Shown one piece after another: positions 46,201 through 57,991 of a stretch of DNA of 64,000 nucleotides. Under the pieces are notes generated by a model. It did no database searches. It saw only the letters and a program-made list of their open reading frames with translations, and was not told the DNA's origin. Made by a program: the position numbers and the translations under genes. The stretch comes from Morinoia aosen (Eukaryota > Arthropoda > Malacostraca > Amphipoda > Talitridae). The stretch is from positions 10,673,501-10,737,500 of the forward strand of contig CM059558.1 of assembly GCA_030386875.1 (NCBI GenBank). Reading direction: 5' to 3'. Every line of letters begins with the position of its first letter. The stretch's first letter is position 1.

Positions 46201-46490
46201 AATGAACCTTTCTCAGCAAAATTTAAAATTTCTGATCAAATCACACAATTGTCCCCTTCAAGTTATTAAGAACTTTTTCAAACATGTGGTAACACTACAA
46301 GTTCTATTGTGATTTACTTTAACTGTGTATTTTGATATGAGATGTAGAGTTTTTGGATCAAACTGATCAACACAAGGAAAATCATTGCTTGTAAAATGAT
46401 TCAATGTGAATATTTTTTTAACCCTCAGAGTCATTCAGCTTGAAAGTTACTTTCAGAAAAACCTTCGTCAGCTTGCTACTGGTAATCTAC
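43219..46490. other. 3.3 kb without a recognised gene
   Basis: AT-rich. It holds a 29-31-bp direct duplication (ATATTCCAAGCGTTGTTTGA at about 43379 and 43409) and an R2-like segment near 45870-46070. Scattered short frames have no motif. Confidence 0.5.
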
Positions 46491-46491
46491 C

Positions 46492-47690
46492 ATGCCTTCA
46501 CAGAAACGCAAATTATTTTCTGAATTGTCGACGCGGCGGAAGCATCGAAGGATTGTTGAAAGAATTTTTTTAAAAGATGATTCAGATGAAGCAGTTTCTC
46601 ATACTTTACCGTTGAAGATGGGTGTGATTCTAAATCTTGTTTTTATGATAAAATTATCCCAAAATCCTCCAATAACGCTATTGAAGCGAACTGGTCAAAG
46701 TTGTCGAGTGATACTCTTCCTGATAACAGATCAGACATGTTCAATGAAGACATTGCTCCATTGAACAGTCAAAATTCAATACGTGATGTTCCTAATCGCA
46801 TAGGGTCAATCAAAGAACCTTCAGAAGAACGTCTGAGCTCAATCAGTGATACTCCTGAGCATAGTGACACATCTTCATTTCCAAACGATTCCTCAAGTGA
46901 TGGTTCAAGCAATTGTGTCCGAGATTGCAATTTAAGCGTTACTCCACAAACTACATCGGACAATCTTGAAAATTTTTGAGTGAGATCTTAGCTAAGTGGG
47001 CCACCTCTGAAAAACAATTGTCAAGTGATTGTTTAAGTAGACTGTTATGCGATTTAAATGTGAATCACCCACCTATTCCGAAGTTTGCCTGCCAAAGCTC
47101 TAAAAAAATCGTATCAAGGTGTGAACGTCGAAACAATGAGTGAATTTGGAGAGTATGTTCATTTCGAAGACTGGATTAGATGTTGTGCAGAATTAGTGAA
47201 CAACTCTTCAATACCTAATTTGTCAAAATTGAATATGTGTGTTAATATAGACGGTATTCTTCTGTACACAAATTCAAGAAAATATTGTGCATATCCAATT
47301 TTAGTGAAGTTTATGCACATCGAAAAGGTTGTGTGTGCAGGCTTGTATAACACAAACACTCCTGACAAGTTGATTCAACCACCTGAATTTTTTCTTGACC
47401 AGTTCATCAAAGACTTAATGACATGCTCCGATGAGGAGCTATTTGAAGCAAATAATTGGACACTCCGGCTACAATAGTTGTGAACGATGTGTGCAAAAAG
47501 GAGAGTATTGGGGTGGGCATGTTGCTCTTCTTGAAACTGAATGTGATGTAAGAACAAACGACTCATTCAAATCTAAAACTGACCGTGATCATCATCTCAA
47601 AGATAAGACATCTCATATTCTGTCACTATTAGATTTTCCAATGGTTTCACATTTTGTTATTGATTATATGCACCTTGCATGTTGATGATG
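46492..47690 (+). pseudogene. TNP2-like (CACTA/KDZ-type) transposase remnant
   Basis: Frames in order: a basic N-terminus (MPSQKRKLFSELSTRRKHRR); a Ser-rich acidic linker (SDTSSFPNDSSSDGSS); a core frame from 47085 with NMCVNIDGILLYTNSRKYCAYPILV, the start of the transposase fold (N-x-D-G-L/I followed by W/Y-P-I-L); then, after a shift near 47440, GHSGYNSCERCVQKGEYWGG and HFVIDYMHLAC. This Cys-rich block and D-Y-M-H are typical of transposon-derived proteins widespread in insects and cnidarians that resemble plant TNP2/EnSpm transposase. The part between the two core frames is shortened and the protein stops after DYMHLAC. Not functional. Confidence 0.65.
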
Positions 47691-48465
47691 TCGATTCTCA
47701 AAGTGAAAATAATGCACAATCTGAAGAGAACTGGACTACATCTCGAGAGAAGAAAATTCTTGCACAGTCAAGTAAGTATTTTCTTACATATCCTTACTTA
47801 TTTTTTGTGCATTGATCGTTCTAAAATTTACAAAATTTAAGTCTTTAAAAGAAACCCACAGGTTTTAGAAGACGTGTCACTTCCTCTAATGTTGAATCTT
47901 TTGAATTTTCTAATGATATATATACATGAGAAGTATTTAAATTGATAGCAAATCAAGAATGAGTTGTTGCAATCAATAATTTAAGAAGCAATGACTCGAA
48001 CTATTTGCTTCTATTATGCATGTACTGAGTATTTCATTTCTTTGTATGTTATATTGTATAGCAATGGATTTTATGTGTAGATGAGCAAAAAGCTTACTTG
48101 ATATAGCTGTGGGCCTGAGAGAAATTTCGGACTGGGATTATGACCCTATCAACCCTTCTTTTGTCTCCCTTTTTTTGGCACTGATAACCCGTGTTTGACT
48201 GGTGCACTGCATCTCACATCCCTCAGCAAATGCTACAGCAGGTGAACAGTTTCAATTCATGAAGGTATGACAAATGCATGAGTCAGGTTTAGTTGGCTCA
48301 CACAACAGCTTCATTTCAAGTAGTGTTACTTCTATGCATTTTTTATTTTTCTTTCCACTTAAGCTTTTAAATGCTAAACAAACTTCTGTAAATTTATGTA
48401 AATGTTAAGTAATAAAATTGCATCTGTAAATAATACGATGCCATTTTTTCATTCTTGCATTCAGG

Positions 48466-48736
48466 TACATTTAGAGGTGCTGAACTGAAGCTGTACACTC
48501 CTGGTGGCAATGAGACTGACACAGTTAAGCAGCCTGAGTGTTCATCTTTTGTGTCATCGTCTGGAGCTTCAACTCAGTATACTACTTCTTCTCCTGCTGC
48601 AACTCGGTCTATTGCTTCCTCAGCTGCTTCGACTCAGTTGCTTCATCTGCAGCTACCTGTGGGGCACCCTCACCAAGTGCTTTCAAGTTACACAAGCCCA
48701 TTGCTCCCACACCCGTTTCAATTACAGACCCTTGCA
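48466..48736 (+). pseudogene. Ser/Thr-rich exon upstream of a DUF4806 exon
   Basis: Flanked by attcag (acceptor) and gtaatg (donor). The first half reads best as FRGAELKLYTPGGNETDT; the second half, in another frame, reads CGAPSPSAFKLHKPIAPTPV and reaches the donor in the phase required by the next exon. So the exon seems real but carries a frameshift. Confidence 0.45.
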
Positions 48737-49264
48737 GGTAATGCTGTAAAATATAACAGTTAATTATTATGTATTAGAATCTTTGATAACAGAAATTGTC
48801 ATGAATTGTTATACATCTTGTTGATTGGTCATTTATAGGCAAGAGAATGCATGCACTACATTTATGGAATGTACAAATTATTCTCTTTAATTTTGTCTTG
48901 GAACTTGTTTTTTCCCTACACATTTTCACTTATTTTCGGAAACATGAATCAGGCAAAAATGTGTAACATGTATGTGTACTTCTTTTCTCTATATCATATT
49001 TAAAAAATAAAAAAAAATAAACATTCATGTTTCTTGGAGTTTCATGAGTTACATTTTTAAATCGTGACTTAGGCCTCTAACTTTTAAGGGATGTTACCTG
49101 GGTTGGTTGCACTCAATTACCTGTGATAACTTTGGTTACTCAAGTTAAAGTTTAGCATAATTTGGAATTTTATCTGAAAAATTTTTCGATTACTTCTGTG
49201 ACTAACTATATTTTATTTTAATCTCCATAATAGACGTATCTTTATTTTTTTACTTTTATTTCAG

Positions 49265-49494
49265 GAAGGACTGTACTGCGATTGAGAAGATCAACAATAA
49301 GATTGAAGTTCTGCTCAACATGTCTCGCTCAAACAGACGAGACATCAAGAAAATTTTAGCCATTCTTGAACCTCAGAAGCCATCTGCCACCTGTGCTCAG
49401 CCTGTCTCAACATTTCATCGAGCAACGTCAATGGAGGAGCTTGACCAAATAGCGACCAATCAAACAGTGGTTAGGAAACACAATAGCTATTAAT
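49265..49494 (+). pseudogene. DUF4806-type terminal exon, truncated
   Basis: After a tttatttcag acceptor the frame reads KDCTAIEKINNKIEVLLNMS, then RDIKKILAILEPQ (coiled coil), then HRATSMEELDQIATNQ and a stop. The S-M-E-E-L/F block starts the DUF4806 domain, which in insects is often found in transposon-derived genes together with a TNP2-like partner. The domain ends after about 20 residues here. With the remnant at 46.5-47.7 kb this suggests one decayed element. Confidence 0.55.
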
Positions 49495-49499
49495 AATTC

Positions 49500-50865
49500 A
49501 ATACCACAAAAACAATCCTGAGGTTGAGTAACGCATTCTAATTTTTATGTGGATAAGAATAATTGTTCATTATGCATATGCTCCAGGCTGTCACAATACG
49601 TACATCCATACTTAGTGATTGCTCTTACGTTAATACATGCCCCATCAGCTACAGGAGTTATCGTAGTGTAGGGCTCAATATCCCGTACAAAGTGGAAGAT
49701 TAATCTAAACTATGTATCATTTTGTAGAAGCTAATATAACTGGTATACAAGACTTCAGGACTAAAATGTCTGAGACAAATTATTTTCTGTTGGGGATTTA
49801 GCAACTCTTGAATCCGTTAATGACGATCGTTAACTTTTGATGCCAGTTAAAAAGAAAATATTGTTCGAGTAAAATGGCATTTAATAATAAATCATCAGAC
49901 CGTACAGATTAATGGATGTTTTATTCCTATCATGTTCAATGATTATACTTCTAAGTTCCGGATGTTATGTTCTACTGACAAGTTAAGTTAAATCTGGAAA
50001 TGATCTCCGGAAAATTATTATTGGGTTCAACAGCCGCCCTCCTGATCTTGAGATGAATAAGTATCAAAGTATATAATTTTGACATGGGAAAAACATGAAG
50101 TTGGTCAGTGATCGCACACATTAAATTGATCATTACCTTGAAAGTAATTCATATTTTAGGCTATGATTGCTGTCTTTGCAACACCTGCTCGCAGACGTGG
50201 TGAATTATCTCAAACAAACTGAACTGACAGTTATTCACCATTTCTAGAGAATATAGCACTCCATAGCAACTCTTCCGAAGGAGGTAGAAACTGTATGAAT
50301 TTCGATTCTACTTGGTCGTTTAAATATCCAATCATCGAAGTTCCGCAATTGTTTCATTCGCTTCGTTTGTACTTCCGATTAGGTGAATGAAGTTTCGTTT
50401 TAATGAACTGTCGTTAGTTTAGGAACGCTTATGTTTATGGCTTCTATATTTCTTGTTCTCAAGTGAGCGTTGATTATAAACGCAAATTCAACTGAATGCG
50501 TCCTGTTCATTCAGCATGATACGGTGTTGATGAGAGATTTCAATGCTATTAGATTTTCATCCGTACTCTTAGGCCATTCCTCACATGGAGTGCGTATTTG
50601 ATTTCGATTTACCACACACAATAACATTGCATCTTCTATCACTAGATGACGGAGCTCCAGCGATGCGTTGGCGTTAGTTTGCGGGACACCACGCGGCGAA
50701 TGATGCAGCGCATCACGATGGCTGGTGTAGCTAAAGAAATGTCATACTCGGGATTAGGACAGGCTCTCTAACGGACGAAGATATCTTTCAAGGAGCATCC
50801 AGCCTGCCAGTTGATATTAGGTTCGTGTAAGCTCATACTTATTTTGGTTCGTAGAGGACCAACAT
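49500..50865. other. No recognised gene
   Basis: Mixed AT-rich DNA. 50640-50790 is somewhat GC-richer, with no motif seen. Confidence 0.5.
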
Positions 50866-51029
50866 AGAAGACTGTTGTCTATTGAAAACTCACATTACGA
50901 TCAAATACATAATCGGCAATTTAATGCTGAAATAAATGAAAAAATGCGCTGTTTTTTCTTTAGAGCATTGTTTATTCTTAAATGTATTTGATCGTAGAGT
51001 AATTACAATAGACAACAGTCCTCTATGTT
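50866..51029. repeat. 164-bp inverted repeat (hairpin MITE)
   Basis: The left arm has ACTGTTGTCTATTG and ACGATCAAATACAT. The right arm has their complements ATGTATTTGATCGT and CAATAGACAACAGT, followed by CTCTATGTTG. The arms are about 48 bp with a few indels. Confidence 0.85.
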
Positions 51030-51042
51030 GCGTTGTATTATC

Positions 51043-51335
51043 AGTTCCCCTCAGGGGAATACAACTATTATATCTATGGGAATTGGCATTTCCAGGGGAA
51101 AATTTGAGTGCCCGACCAAATAGCTGAGTGAGCCTTTTTCTTGAATAAGATGTTTTTGTTTGGTCAAGGACCAGCTTTTTCGGCTCACTTCCGTCCTGTT
51201 TTTCAGCATCTCAGACTTTCTTCTTCAACTTTTATCATTGTTTCATAACCTTCCTACGTGACATTCTGTTTCTGTGTGCGCGGAACCCTATACGGGAACA
51301 CCTCTTGTGCATAGATTTCACTTTCCCTTGACTCT
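51043..51335 (+). repeat. Dispersed repeat R1, copy 4
   Basis: Full head (CCCTCAGGGGAATACAACTA and the mirrored region), a GAGTGCCCGACCAAATAGCTGA-like body, CGTCCTGTTTTTCAGCATCT and a CTTCTTCAACTTTTATC block. Its end abuts a mariner-type MITE. Confidence 0.8.
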
Positions 51336-51336
51336 A

Positions 51337-52105
51337 GAGGGTGTCCCAAATAAAAGATACCCAATTGCACGGGCTGTAATTCAAAAACCATTATGAAATT
51401 AGAAAGTAACATTTTGTTTCTCAGCATTTTTTCCATTTCTGTACAAAATTCCGGGAGAATTGATCCAGCCGTTTTTTTGTAAGCAGTATCTTTAGTGACC
51501 GATGCTGAAAACCTGTTCACACTTTTTTGGTAAATTTTGAATATTATGATATTAAAACCATGTTTTAAAAGTTATAAACCGTTTATTAAATGGAAAATGC
51601 CACTAAAATAAAAAAAGATATGTTACTCCTATCGTTCGTTTCTTCGGTGTGTCCTCTGTTTCTCTCAATATACAGTTGCATTCGCCTCCTCATTCTCGCC
51701 ATCACTCGTATAACGTGAGCATCTCCTTGCAGCAAATTGGCGGATGATGCAAATTGATGATTGCAGCAAAAGTTCCAAATCTCCTTGCAGCAAACGAACA
51801 ATAGGAGGAACATTTCGTTGGTGTTCTTTCTTTTAGTGGTATTTTCCATTTAATAAATGAGTAAAAGTTAATAATAACATGGTTTTAATATCATAAAATT
51901 CAAAGTTTACCAAAAGTGTGTAAACAAGCTTTCAGTATCGGTCGCTAAACTGCTCAATAAAACGGTTGAATGAATTCATCTGAAATTTTGCACAGAAATG
52001 GAACAAATGTTAGGAAACAAAATGTGACTTCCCATTTTTTTCAAGTTCAATAGTTTCTGAATTACAGCCCTGGAAAATTAGATATAGGTTTTTTGGGACA
52101 CCCGG
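51337..52105. mobile_element. Mariner-type fold-back MITE
   Basis: 769 bp bounded by TA on both sides, with ends GAGGGTGTCCCAAA and, inverted, CCGGGTGTCCCAAA. Arms of more than 250 bp are inverted copies of each other (TGTAATTCA, AAATTTTGCACAGAAATGGA-like, TTTTTGGTAAA-TTTGAAT, AAATGGAAAATGCCACTAA). The centre on the minus strand encodes VIRVMARMRRRMQLYIERN, weakly like the end of mariner transposases. Its structure is similar to the fold-back at 10216-11091. Confidence 0.8.
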
Positions 52106-52109
52106 TAAA

Positions 52110-52535
52110 CTTAACGGTGCTTTCATCCTTTCTCTTTTTGAACATCTATGGAGTGGTAAGGAAGGCTATGACTAATTTAGAAGCAATGTAATGGTTTTTC
52201 ATCCGTATAAAATAATTTGATTCAGATCTGACCGCCTATAGAAATACTCAAAGTTACCTTATAAATAAATTATCAATAACTTTACCGCCCTGTTGTGCAA
52301 TAGGGTACAGATATCGAGTATTGTATTCAGAATAAAGTTAATTGACTTGTTCTCTGATAGCAGCCAAAGTTCCCAATGTTGCTATCCCAAGTAGAGCTAC
52401 CCTGGCCTGCTCCAAACACAGTGGTAGCTAAAACAGTCATTGGGCAAACGGTAATTTAATTTATTTTGTTTTTATTTGCACAGTTAATATTACTAATGTA
52501 TTCCAATTTATCAGGTTCTTTAGCTGCAGTCGGGC
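52110..52535. other. No recognised gene
   Basis: An AT-rich interval with nothing I recognise. Confidence 0.4.
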
Positions 52536-52537
52536 AT

Positions 52538-52842
52538 AATGAAGATCAGAGACTATAGGCGTCAGCCATCCAAGAGGTCCGGCGTCACTGCAAAGATTGA
52601 GCTGGCTCAAAGAGACGACAGATCGAGTCAGTTGTGTCCCCGGCGGAAACGAGTACACTTCCTCGAAGTCTACTTGCTTCCCATCTCTTGCTTTGACCGC
52701 CTCTCAGACGCCACATTTGCTTGCTCCGTCGGCATCAGCTGATCATGCTCCTCCCTTACCAGGAGCGGATAAAGTTCAAGTTGACTATGAAAATCCTACA
52801 ATTATTTTTTTTTCTCCGGGTGATATGAGTGGGGGTGAATAA
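52538..52842 (+). other. GC-rich coding-like segment, unassigned
   Basis: Contrasts in base composition with its surroundings. One frame reads MKIRDYRRQPSKRSGVTAKI and another SLALTASQTPHLLAPSASAD to a stop at about 52842. The two overlap, and the reading may switch between them. It may be an exon of a decayed transposon gene (compare the Ser/Pro-rich exon at 48.5 kb). No domain recognised. Confidence 0.3.
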
Positions 52843-52865
52843 CTTGGCGAACGTTGTGCCTTTGA

Positions 52866-53215
52866 AAATCCCTGCAGGGGGATACAAATATTGTATCTAT
52901 GAGAATTAGCACTCCCAGGGGGAAAATAAGAGAGCCCGAGCTGAGAGTTATGTAGGCCTACTTTTTTGTTGAAATGATATGTTAGTTTTATGAAAGTTCA
53001 TCTTTTTTTCTTTTCTTACCGGTTCACTGCTGTCCTGTTTTTTAGCATCTCTGACTTTCCTCTTTAAATTTTATCTTGTTTCATAAAATTTTTTCCAACT
53101 TGCTGTTTCTATGTTCCGTCTACATAGATTCCGCATTCCCTAATAACCATACTAAATGGATCCTTCCTCATTCCTTTCTTCGAAACACTCTTTTTCGTAG
53201 CGATAAGGGAGGCTC
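52866..53215 (+). repeat. Dispersed repeat R1, copy 5 (near full length)
   Basis: From the head GGGGGATACAAATATTGTAT through GAGCCCGAGCTGAGAGTTA, GTTCACTGCTGTCCTGTTTT and CATACTAAATGGATCC to GATAAGGGAGGCTCAA. It is followed immediately by a piggyBac-like MITE. Confidence 0.85.
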
Positions 53216-53217
53216 AA

Positions 53218-53437
53218 CCCTCTAACGCCCATCAGGACTTTTCGGTCCTCTTTCAAGAATAGCTTCAATATATTATATTTCTTGTAATTTTGTTCTCTAA
53301 TGTGTACTTCGGAATTCACTGCCGAGGGGTAGCTCCATCCTCGTTCTGAAACCTGTCACTCCCTGATGGCAGAGTAGGTCTTCTGATGGTAGTTATGTTT
53401 ACGATCATTTGAGGAATAAAATGCTGACGCTGAAGGG
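53218..53437 (-). mobile_element. piggyBac-like MITE, older copy
   Basis: 220 bp with ends CCCTCTAACGCCCA and the complement of CCCTTCAGCGTCAGCA, next to TTAA on the right (TCAA on the left). Its left 60 bp match the inverted right end of the MITE at 59839-60059 (GCCCA, then GGAC, then GGTCCTCTTTCAA and ATAGC). The two are members of one family in opposite orientation. Non-coding. Confidence 0.75.
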
Positions 53438-53440
53438 TTA

Positions 53441-53709
53441 AGGGAGCCCTCCCGTCAAATCTGAGTTTTGACCCGATTGGCCTGAAATTTGGCCAGTATA
53501 TGTATTTTTGAAAGAAAAGCATTTTATTCGTGCAACTTTTTTATTAAGGCCTTAGTTTTTTCGAAAAATTTTAAATATTAGTTTTTCAGTTATTTTTATA
53601 CATATTTTGAAAAAATCCAAATGTTTCTATGGTGGAACAAATTCAAAGATAGTTTTGGAATCCTTGGAACATTTCTAAGAAAGTGATAGTCCTTTTTTGT
53701 ATTTGGATC

Positions 53710-53748
<39 letters not shown>

Positions 53749-54470
53749 TGCGTTATTATACCAATGTATAAAATATAGCAAATTTTTGTTTTTGGACTAT
53801 GATAAAAAAAATGATATGTACAAATTGGAAAAAAGGACTATCAGTTTGTTAGAAATGTTCCAAGGATTCTAAAACTGTCTTTGTTTTCTTCCTAGCATAA
53901 AAAATCAATGACTTCTATTCCTTTGAATGTTGAAAATAAGTAACTATACAGTACAGGCCAAAAACAAAACTTTTTGTTGAAGTGTAATTTAGTGGAAAAT
54001 TTATGTAACTGAATGTTTTTGGTATTTCGATAATCTATATTCATTTGTATTCCGATAATCTATATGCATAACTTCATATTCACACTGTGAATATATTATG
54101 TATATTGTAATTTCCATAAATTTTTTTATTTATATTTTCCATAAAAAATTATGAAATTTTCTATTTTCAATCTGATTCATATGAAATTTGAGTGGAATAT
54201 GTACCTTTCAAAAAGAAACACAATTTCTTCCACACATTTTTTTTATTCAGGCCTTAGTTTTTGAAAGAAAATTGACATATTGGTATTAAGTCCATTGGCA
54301 TTGATGTTTCAAAAGAATAGAACTCATTGAGGTTTTATGCTAGAATAAAAACAGAGACAGTTTTAGAATCCTTGGAACATATATAACAAAAATATAGTAG
54401 CAATTTTATTATTTTCTCGTTTTGTTTTCTGTTTTTATATGGGGTCGAAAATTCAAGGTTATGGTAGGCT
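53441..54470. repeat. Dispersed palindromic repeat R2, copy 2
   Basis: Co-linear with 4704-5470 but longer. It shares GTATATGTATTTTTGAAAGA, GGCCTTAGTTTTTTCGAAAA, TTCCAAGGATTCTAAAACTG and TAGCATAAAAAATCAATGA. It includes inverted internal blocks (GGAACATTTCTAAGAAAGTG against GTTAGAAATGTTCC) and a TA microsatellite at 53716-53746. Confidence 0.65.
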
Positions 54471-54750
54471 TTCTTTTGTTGTAATAAAATGTTTTTGTTA
54501 TGTTAAAGACCACCGTTTTTCGGTTCACTGATGCCCTGTTTTTCAGCACCTACTACTATCTTCTTCAACTTTGGTCTCGTTTAATAATCTTCTTTCACAA
54601 CTCACTTTTTTTATGCCTTTTCTGCGTAGATTCCGCGTTTCCTTAACTTCATGCTCAAATGATGCCTTCCTCCTCCCTCTCTTTGGATCTCATTTATTGC
54701 TGCGAGTAGGGAGGCTATAACTAACAACTAATCTAATTCAATCTTTTATT
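54470..54750 (+). repeat. Dispersed repeat R1, copy 6
   Basis: ATGCCCTGTTTTTCAGCACC, TACTACTATCTTCTTCAACT, TAGATTCCGCGTTTCCTTAA and GTAGGGAGGCTATAACTAA, ending with CTAATCTAATTCAATC. It lacks the head. Confidence 0.8.
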
Positions 54751-55775
54751 TTCGTTTAATCAAACAGGAGGTATTGGAATTACAAAAATTTCTGTGTTGT
54801 AGCACCATTTTTATGGGAAAGTTGTATATGAAATATTTTGAGTTGTTTATGTGCTTATGATTTGAATATCTGGTAAATTAATAATTCTATAGAAATTACA
54901 AACGTTAGAGCCGCACAGAAGCGGGAGGTGGAGGGCTACTTCTGAAGAGGTGTAGCTGTGGAGGATAACCTCGCCCTCTGCTACTGCGACTCGATTGCAT
55001 TAGTGCAGGCCCTGTCGTCTCCTCATCCCAATTAAAAGACTAAGGTAGTGGTTATGAGAGTTGGACATAGTAGATATTTGATGTGTAAGAATGGAAGTGC
55101 GCAAATTTAATTTTAAATTGGTAAAATTTCCTTAGTTATCGGTTGCTTGATGAGTTCTTTTGTGGTGGTGGTGGTTAATTTTAAATGAAAGTTATATACG
55201 TAGTGTTTGTAGTGATGAATCTTACAAACAACCTGTGATGAAATTCTTTGCGTGCCTAAGATATTTTTGTAAGAATTTATTTCAATAGTTGAATGATGGC
55301 TGCTGAAAATGAAATAAATATATTTGTTGAACATCTGTAATGTTTTAACCTATTTATAAATCACTGGCAATTTAAAATAACTTTATATTTTTTGTGAGAC
55401 TTATCGTAATTGTCTCGTGTTCTACGATGAAGATGACAATTTGAGCCTTCTTACTGTAGCATTCATCATCATCGCAGCTATTTTTCAAATAATGCATTGT
55501 TACTTGTTACAATAGGCCTCACCCTGTAATACTAATCTGTTCAATTATCGCAATTTGCAAGAAACTTGCCGAAAAATATTGACAGTATTAAACATATGTG
55601 TTGAATTAAAATAAGTTTTTTCGGAATTTTTGTGCAGTCTTCAAATTCGCGGTAGTTGAACAGATGCATTTCATGAGGTGTGGCCTTTTGTTTTTGGGTG
55701 CAATTCGCTATTTTTGGGACAAATCGTTGTACTGCTTATAAATCTCCTGGAATATAGTGGTTAGAGTAGCCATTT
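54751..55775. other. No recognised gene
   Basis: AT-rich, with a slightly GC-rich patch at 54900-55020. No motif or repeat recognised. Confidence 0.5.
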
Positions 55776-55779
55776 ATAA

Positions 55780-55911
55780 CGTTAAATCCACGGTAATTAT
55801 CGTAAGTTTTGAACGAAGACCGATTATAATAGCCGTTTAACTGCCGGTAATTGACTGGTTAATATCGTTGGTCTTCGTCCAAAATTCACGATAAAAACCG
55901 GTAATTTAACG
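55780..55911. repeat. 132-bp inverted repeat
   Basis: CGTTAAATCCACGGTAATTA and GAACGAAGACC on the left return as GGTCTTCGTCCAAAATTCAC and CGGTAATTTAACG on the right. Further diverged CGGTAATT/GTAAATT motifs follow to about 56040, so the hairpin sits in a larger degenerate repeat. Confidence 0.75.
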
Positions 55912-56127
55912 TGAATCGGACGATAATATGAGATATTCGCGACACTAATTCTGACGATATATCGTCGGTTTATAGGAAGAAGAAGATGATAATTACTGGT
56001 AAATTCGGACGTAAATTTTCATCGGTCAGACGATAAATTTCAGACTGGGTCTTTACCGCTCTGATTGCTTTTTTTTGCAGAGTAAAAATTCTATTGATTT
56101 TATTTTTATCAGTTCCGGGCCATGCTT

Positions 56128-56720
56128 CTATTCCGTACTGCAAGTATGGCGAAATGTTCGGTAGAGCATTCGGAAAGCTGTTTCAGGCAGGTAATTTTCA
56201 ACTTTATTCAGGATTCCGATGGATTTTGATAATTTAGAACTCATATGAGCGATGTGCTCTTTAAAGGTCAGATGTTTATCTATTATGATGCCCAGAAACT
56301 TGCATGAGTTGGTTTCTTCGATTTCACCTTCGCCAATTTTTATGTGGGGGAGAGATTTGTTTTTCTTGTATGAGAATGTAATATATTTTGTTTTATCGAT
56401 GTTGAGGCTTATTTTATTAGCTTTAAGCCATAATGAAACCTTATGGAGTTCATTATTTATACTCTCCGCAATCATAGCGGGATTTTGGCTCGGAAGGACC
56501 GCAGAAAGTGTGCTGTCATCGGCTAAAAGTATGAATTTGAAAAATGATGTAGATTTGATATCATTTATAAATATCAGAAATAGGAGGGGCCCATGGACAG
56601 ATCCTTGCGGAACTCCATGGCTAATTGTCTGTGGGTCTGATTTTGCGTCGTCAATGACAACGTATTGCTTCCGGTTCGCTAGGTATGATTTGAACCAATC
56701 ATGGGCAATTCCTCGAATGC
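56128..56720 (-). pseudogene. Retrotransposon A RT palm to thumb
   Basis: Open without an ATG from the region reading ISHGVPQGSVHGPLLFLIFI to LLADDSTLSAV (catalytic L-A-D-D, complement of 56515-56523), then SLWLKANKISLNIDKTKYIT and CKFLGIIIDKHLTFKEHIAH. In this part the catalytic pair is intact. Confidence 0.88.
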
Positions 56721-56846
56721 CATAACAGTGTAGTTTCTAGAGTTATATCTTATGGGCCCTACGATCGAATGCTTTTCGGAAGTCAAGAAAAACGGAGAAA
56801 GAAAGCTTTCCTTTAGCTATATTTGAGTAAGAGTACTGTAAATGAT

Positions 56847-57272
56847 TTAATATAGCTTGTGCCGTTGATTTCTTAGAACGAAAACCGTATTGTCTGTCGC
56901 AGAGAAAAGATTTTTTTCAAAATACGAATACACTTTTTTATACACAATTTTTTCAATTATTTTGCGCATAATTGGCAAAATAGCGATAGGGCTATAATTA
57001 TTAATGCAATTTTTATCATCATTTTTAATAATAGGGGTCACTCTGGCAGTTTTGAGAGAGTTGGGGAAGATACCTTGAGAAAGTGAATGGTTGATAATAT
57101 TAGATATGTATGGTGCTATTATATCAACTATAGCCTTAATAACTTTAGCTGAGAATGTATTTAATCGATTTGATTTATTTTTCAAGTTGTTTATGCACGT
57201 AATTACATCGGAGGGATTAGTTGGCGGGAAAAAGAAAGAGTTGTGTTCACGGACATGGTCCATGTATTGCAA
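56847..57272 (-). pseudogene. Retrotransposon A RT, N-terminal blocks
   Basis: Contains LKTARVTPIIKNDDKNCINN, then YSPIAILPIMRKIIEKIVYK. These are the first RT blocks (P-I/V-x-K and R-P-I-S-x-L-P-x-x-S-K-x-x-E in relatives). The frame then shifts; FLDFRKAFDR with the first catalytic Asp is read near 56760-56800. Confidence 0.85.
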
Positions 57273-57646
57273 GTGGTCTGTAGGTTCACCAACGACACTA
57301 TCGGCTATATTTTCCCCTATATTTATAAAAAGTTGTAAAACACTGTTGCAATATCTTGTTTATCGTGATATTTTACATTTTCGTGAACGATGGACGCAAT
57401 TGTTTTTGTAGCGTTATTATTCGGTCTATAGCATGAATTACGCAGGCGCTAAGTTTTTTTAATATCAGTTTTGTATTCAGGAAATTTGCGCGTAAAGTTG
57501 TTTTGCTTCGATGTTCGTATTTGATTTGTCACATGATTCCTGAATCTGTTATACGTTACTCTAGATATTCGTCCTTCGTATAGTAAGGATAAGTACGCTT
57601 GACGTTTCTTTATATTGATCACGATATCTTCAGTAATCCAAGGCTT

Positions 57647-57991
57647 TTATATATTTTTCGGCGTAATTGTGTGAGTGATTAATGGACAACACTGGTTGTA
57701 TGGGGTCGTTATAGTTTCAATTAGATTTAGTATTGCTTGATCAATGTTAATCGCATTATTGTCCAGTTCATAGATGTCCAATGATGGCATTAATTCATCT
57801 AGAACAGTTCGCATTGTTCCCAAGTTATGTTCGTTTACACAACGATATGAAAAAGTCTCAGTCTGTGGGCTGTTAGAGGGACTATAGACATTTTTCTTGA
57901 TGAGAAACACCGGAAATTTGTCAGATAATTCAGAAATTATTATTCCTGTACGGAAATCTGTCGGATCAAACATAAAAATATTATCGAACAA
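57647..57991 (-). pseudogene. Retrotransposon A endonuclease end and linker
   Basis: IIISELSDKFPVFLIKKN contains the S-D-H-x-P/L-type block at the end of the endonuclease (here S-D-K-F-P, so the catalytic His is replaced by Lys). The rest is linker towards RT. Confidence 0.75.

Noticed and set aside
48504..48749. Leu-rich 81-codon ORF
   Set aside because: Alternate-frame translation of the Ser/Thr-rich exon; the splice phase of the next exon does not use this frame.
56252..56725. 157-codon plus-strand ORF
   Set aside because: Antisense shadow of the RT frame of retrotransposon A, which carries LADD and GVPQGS motifs on the minus strand.
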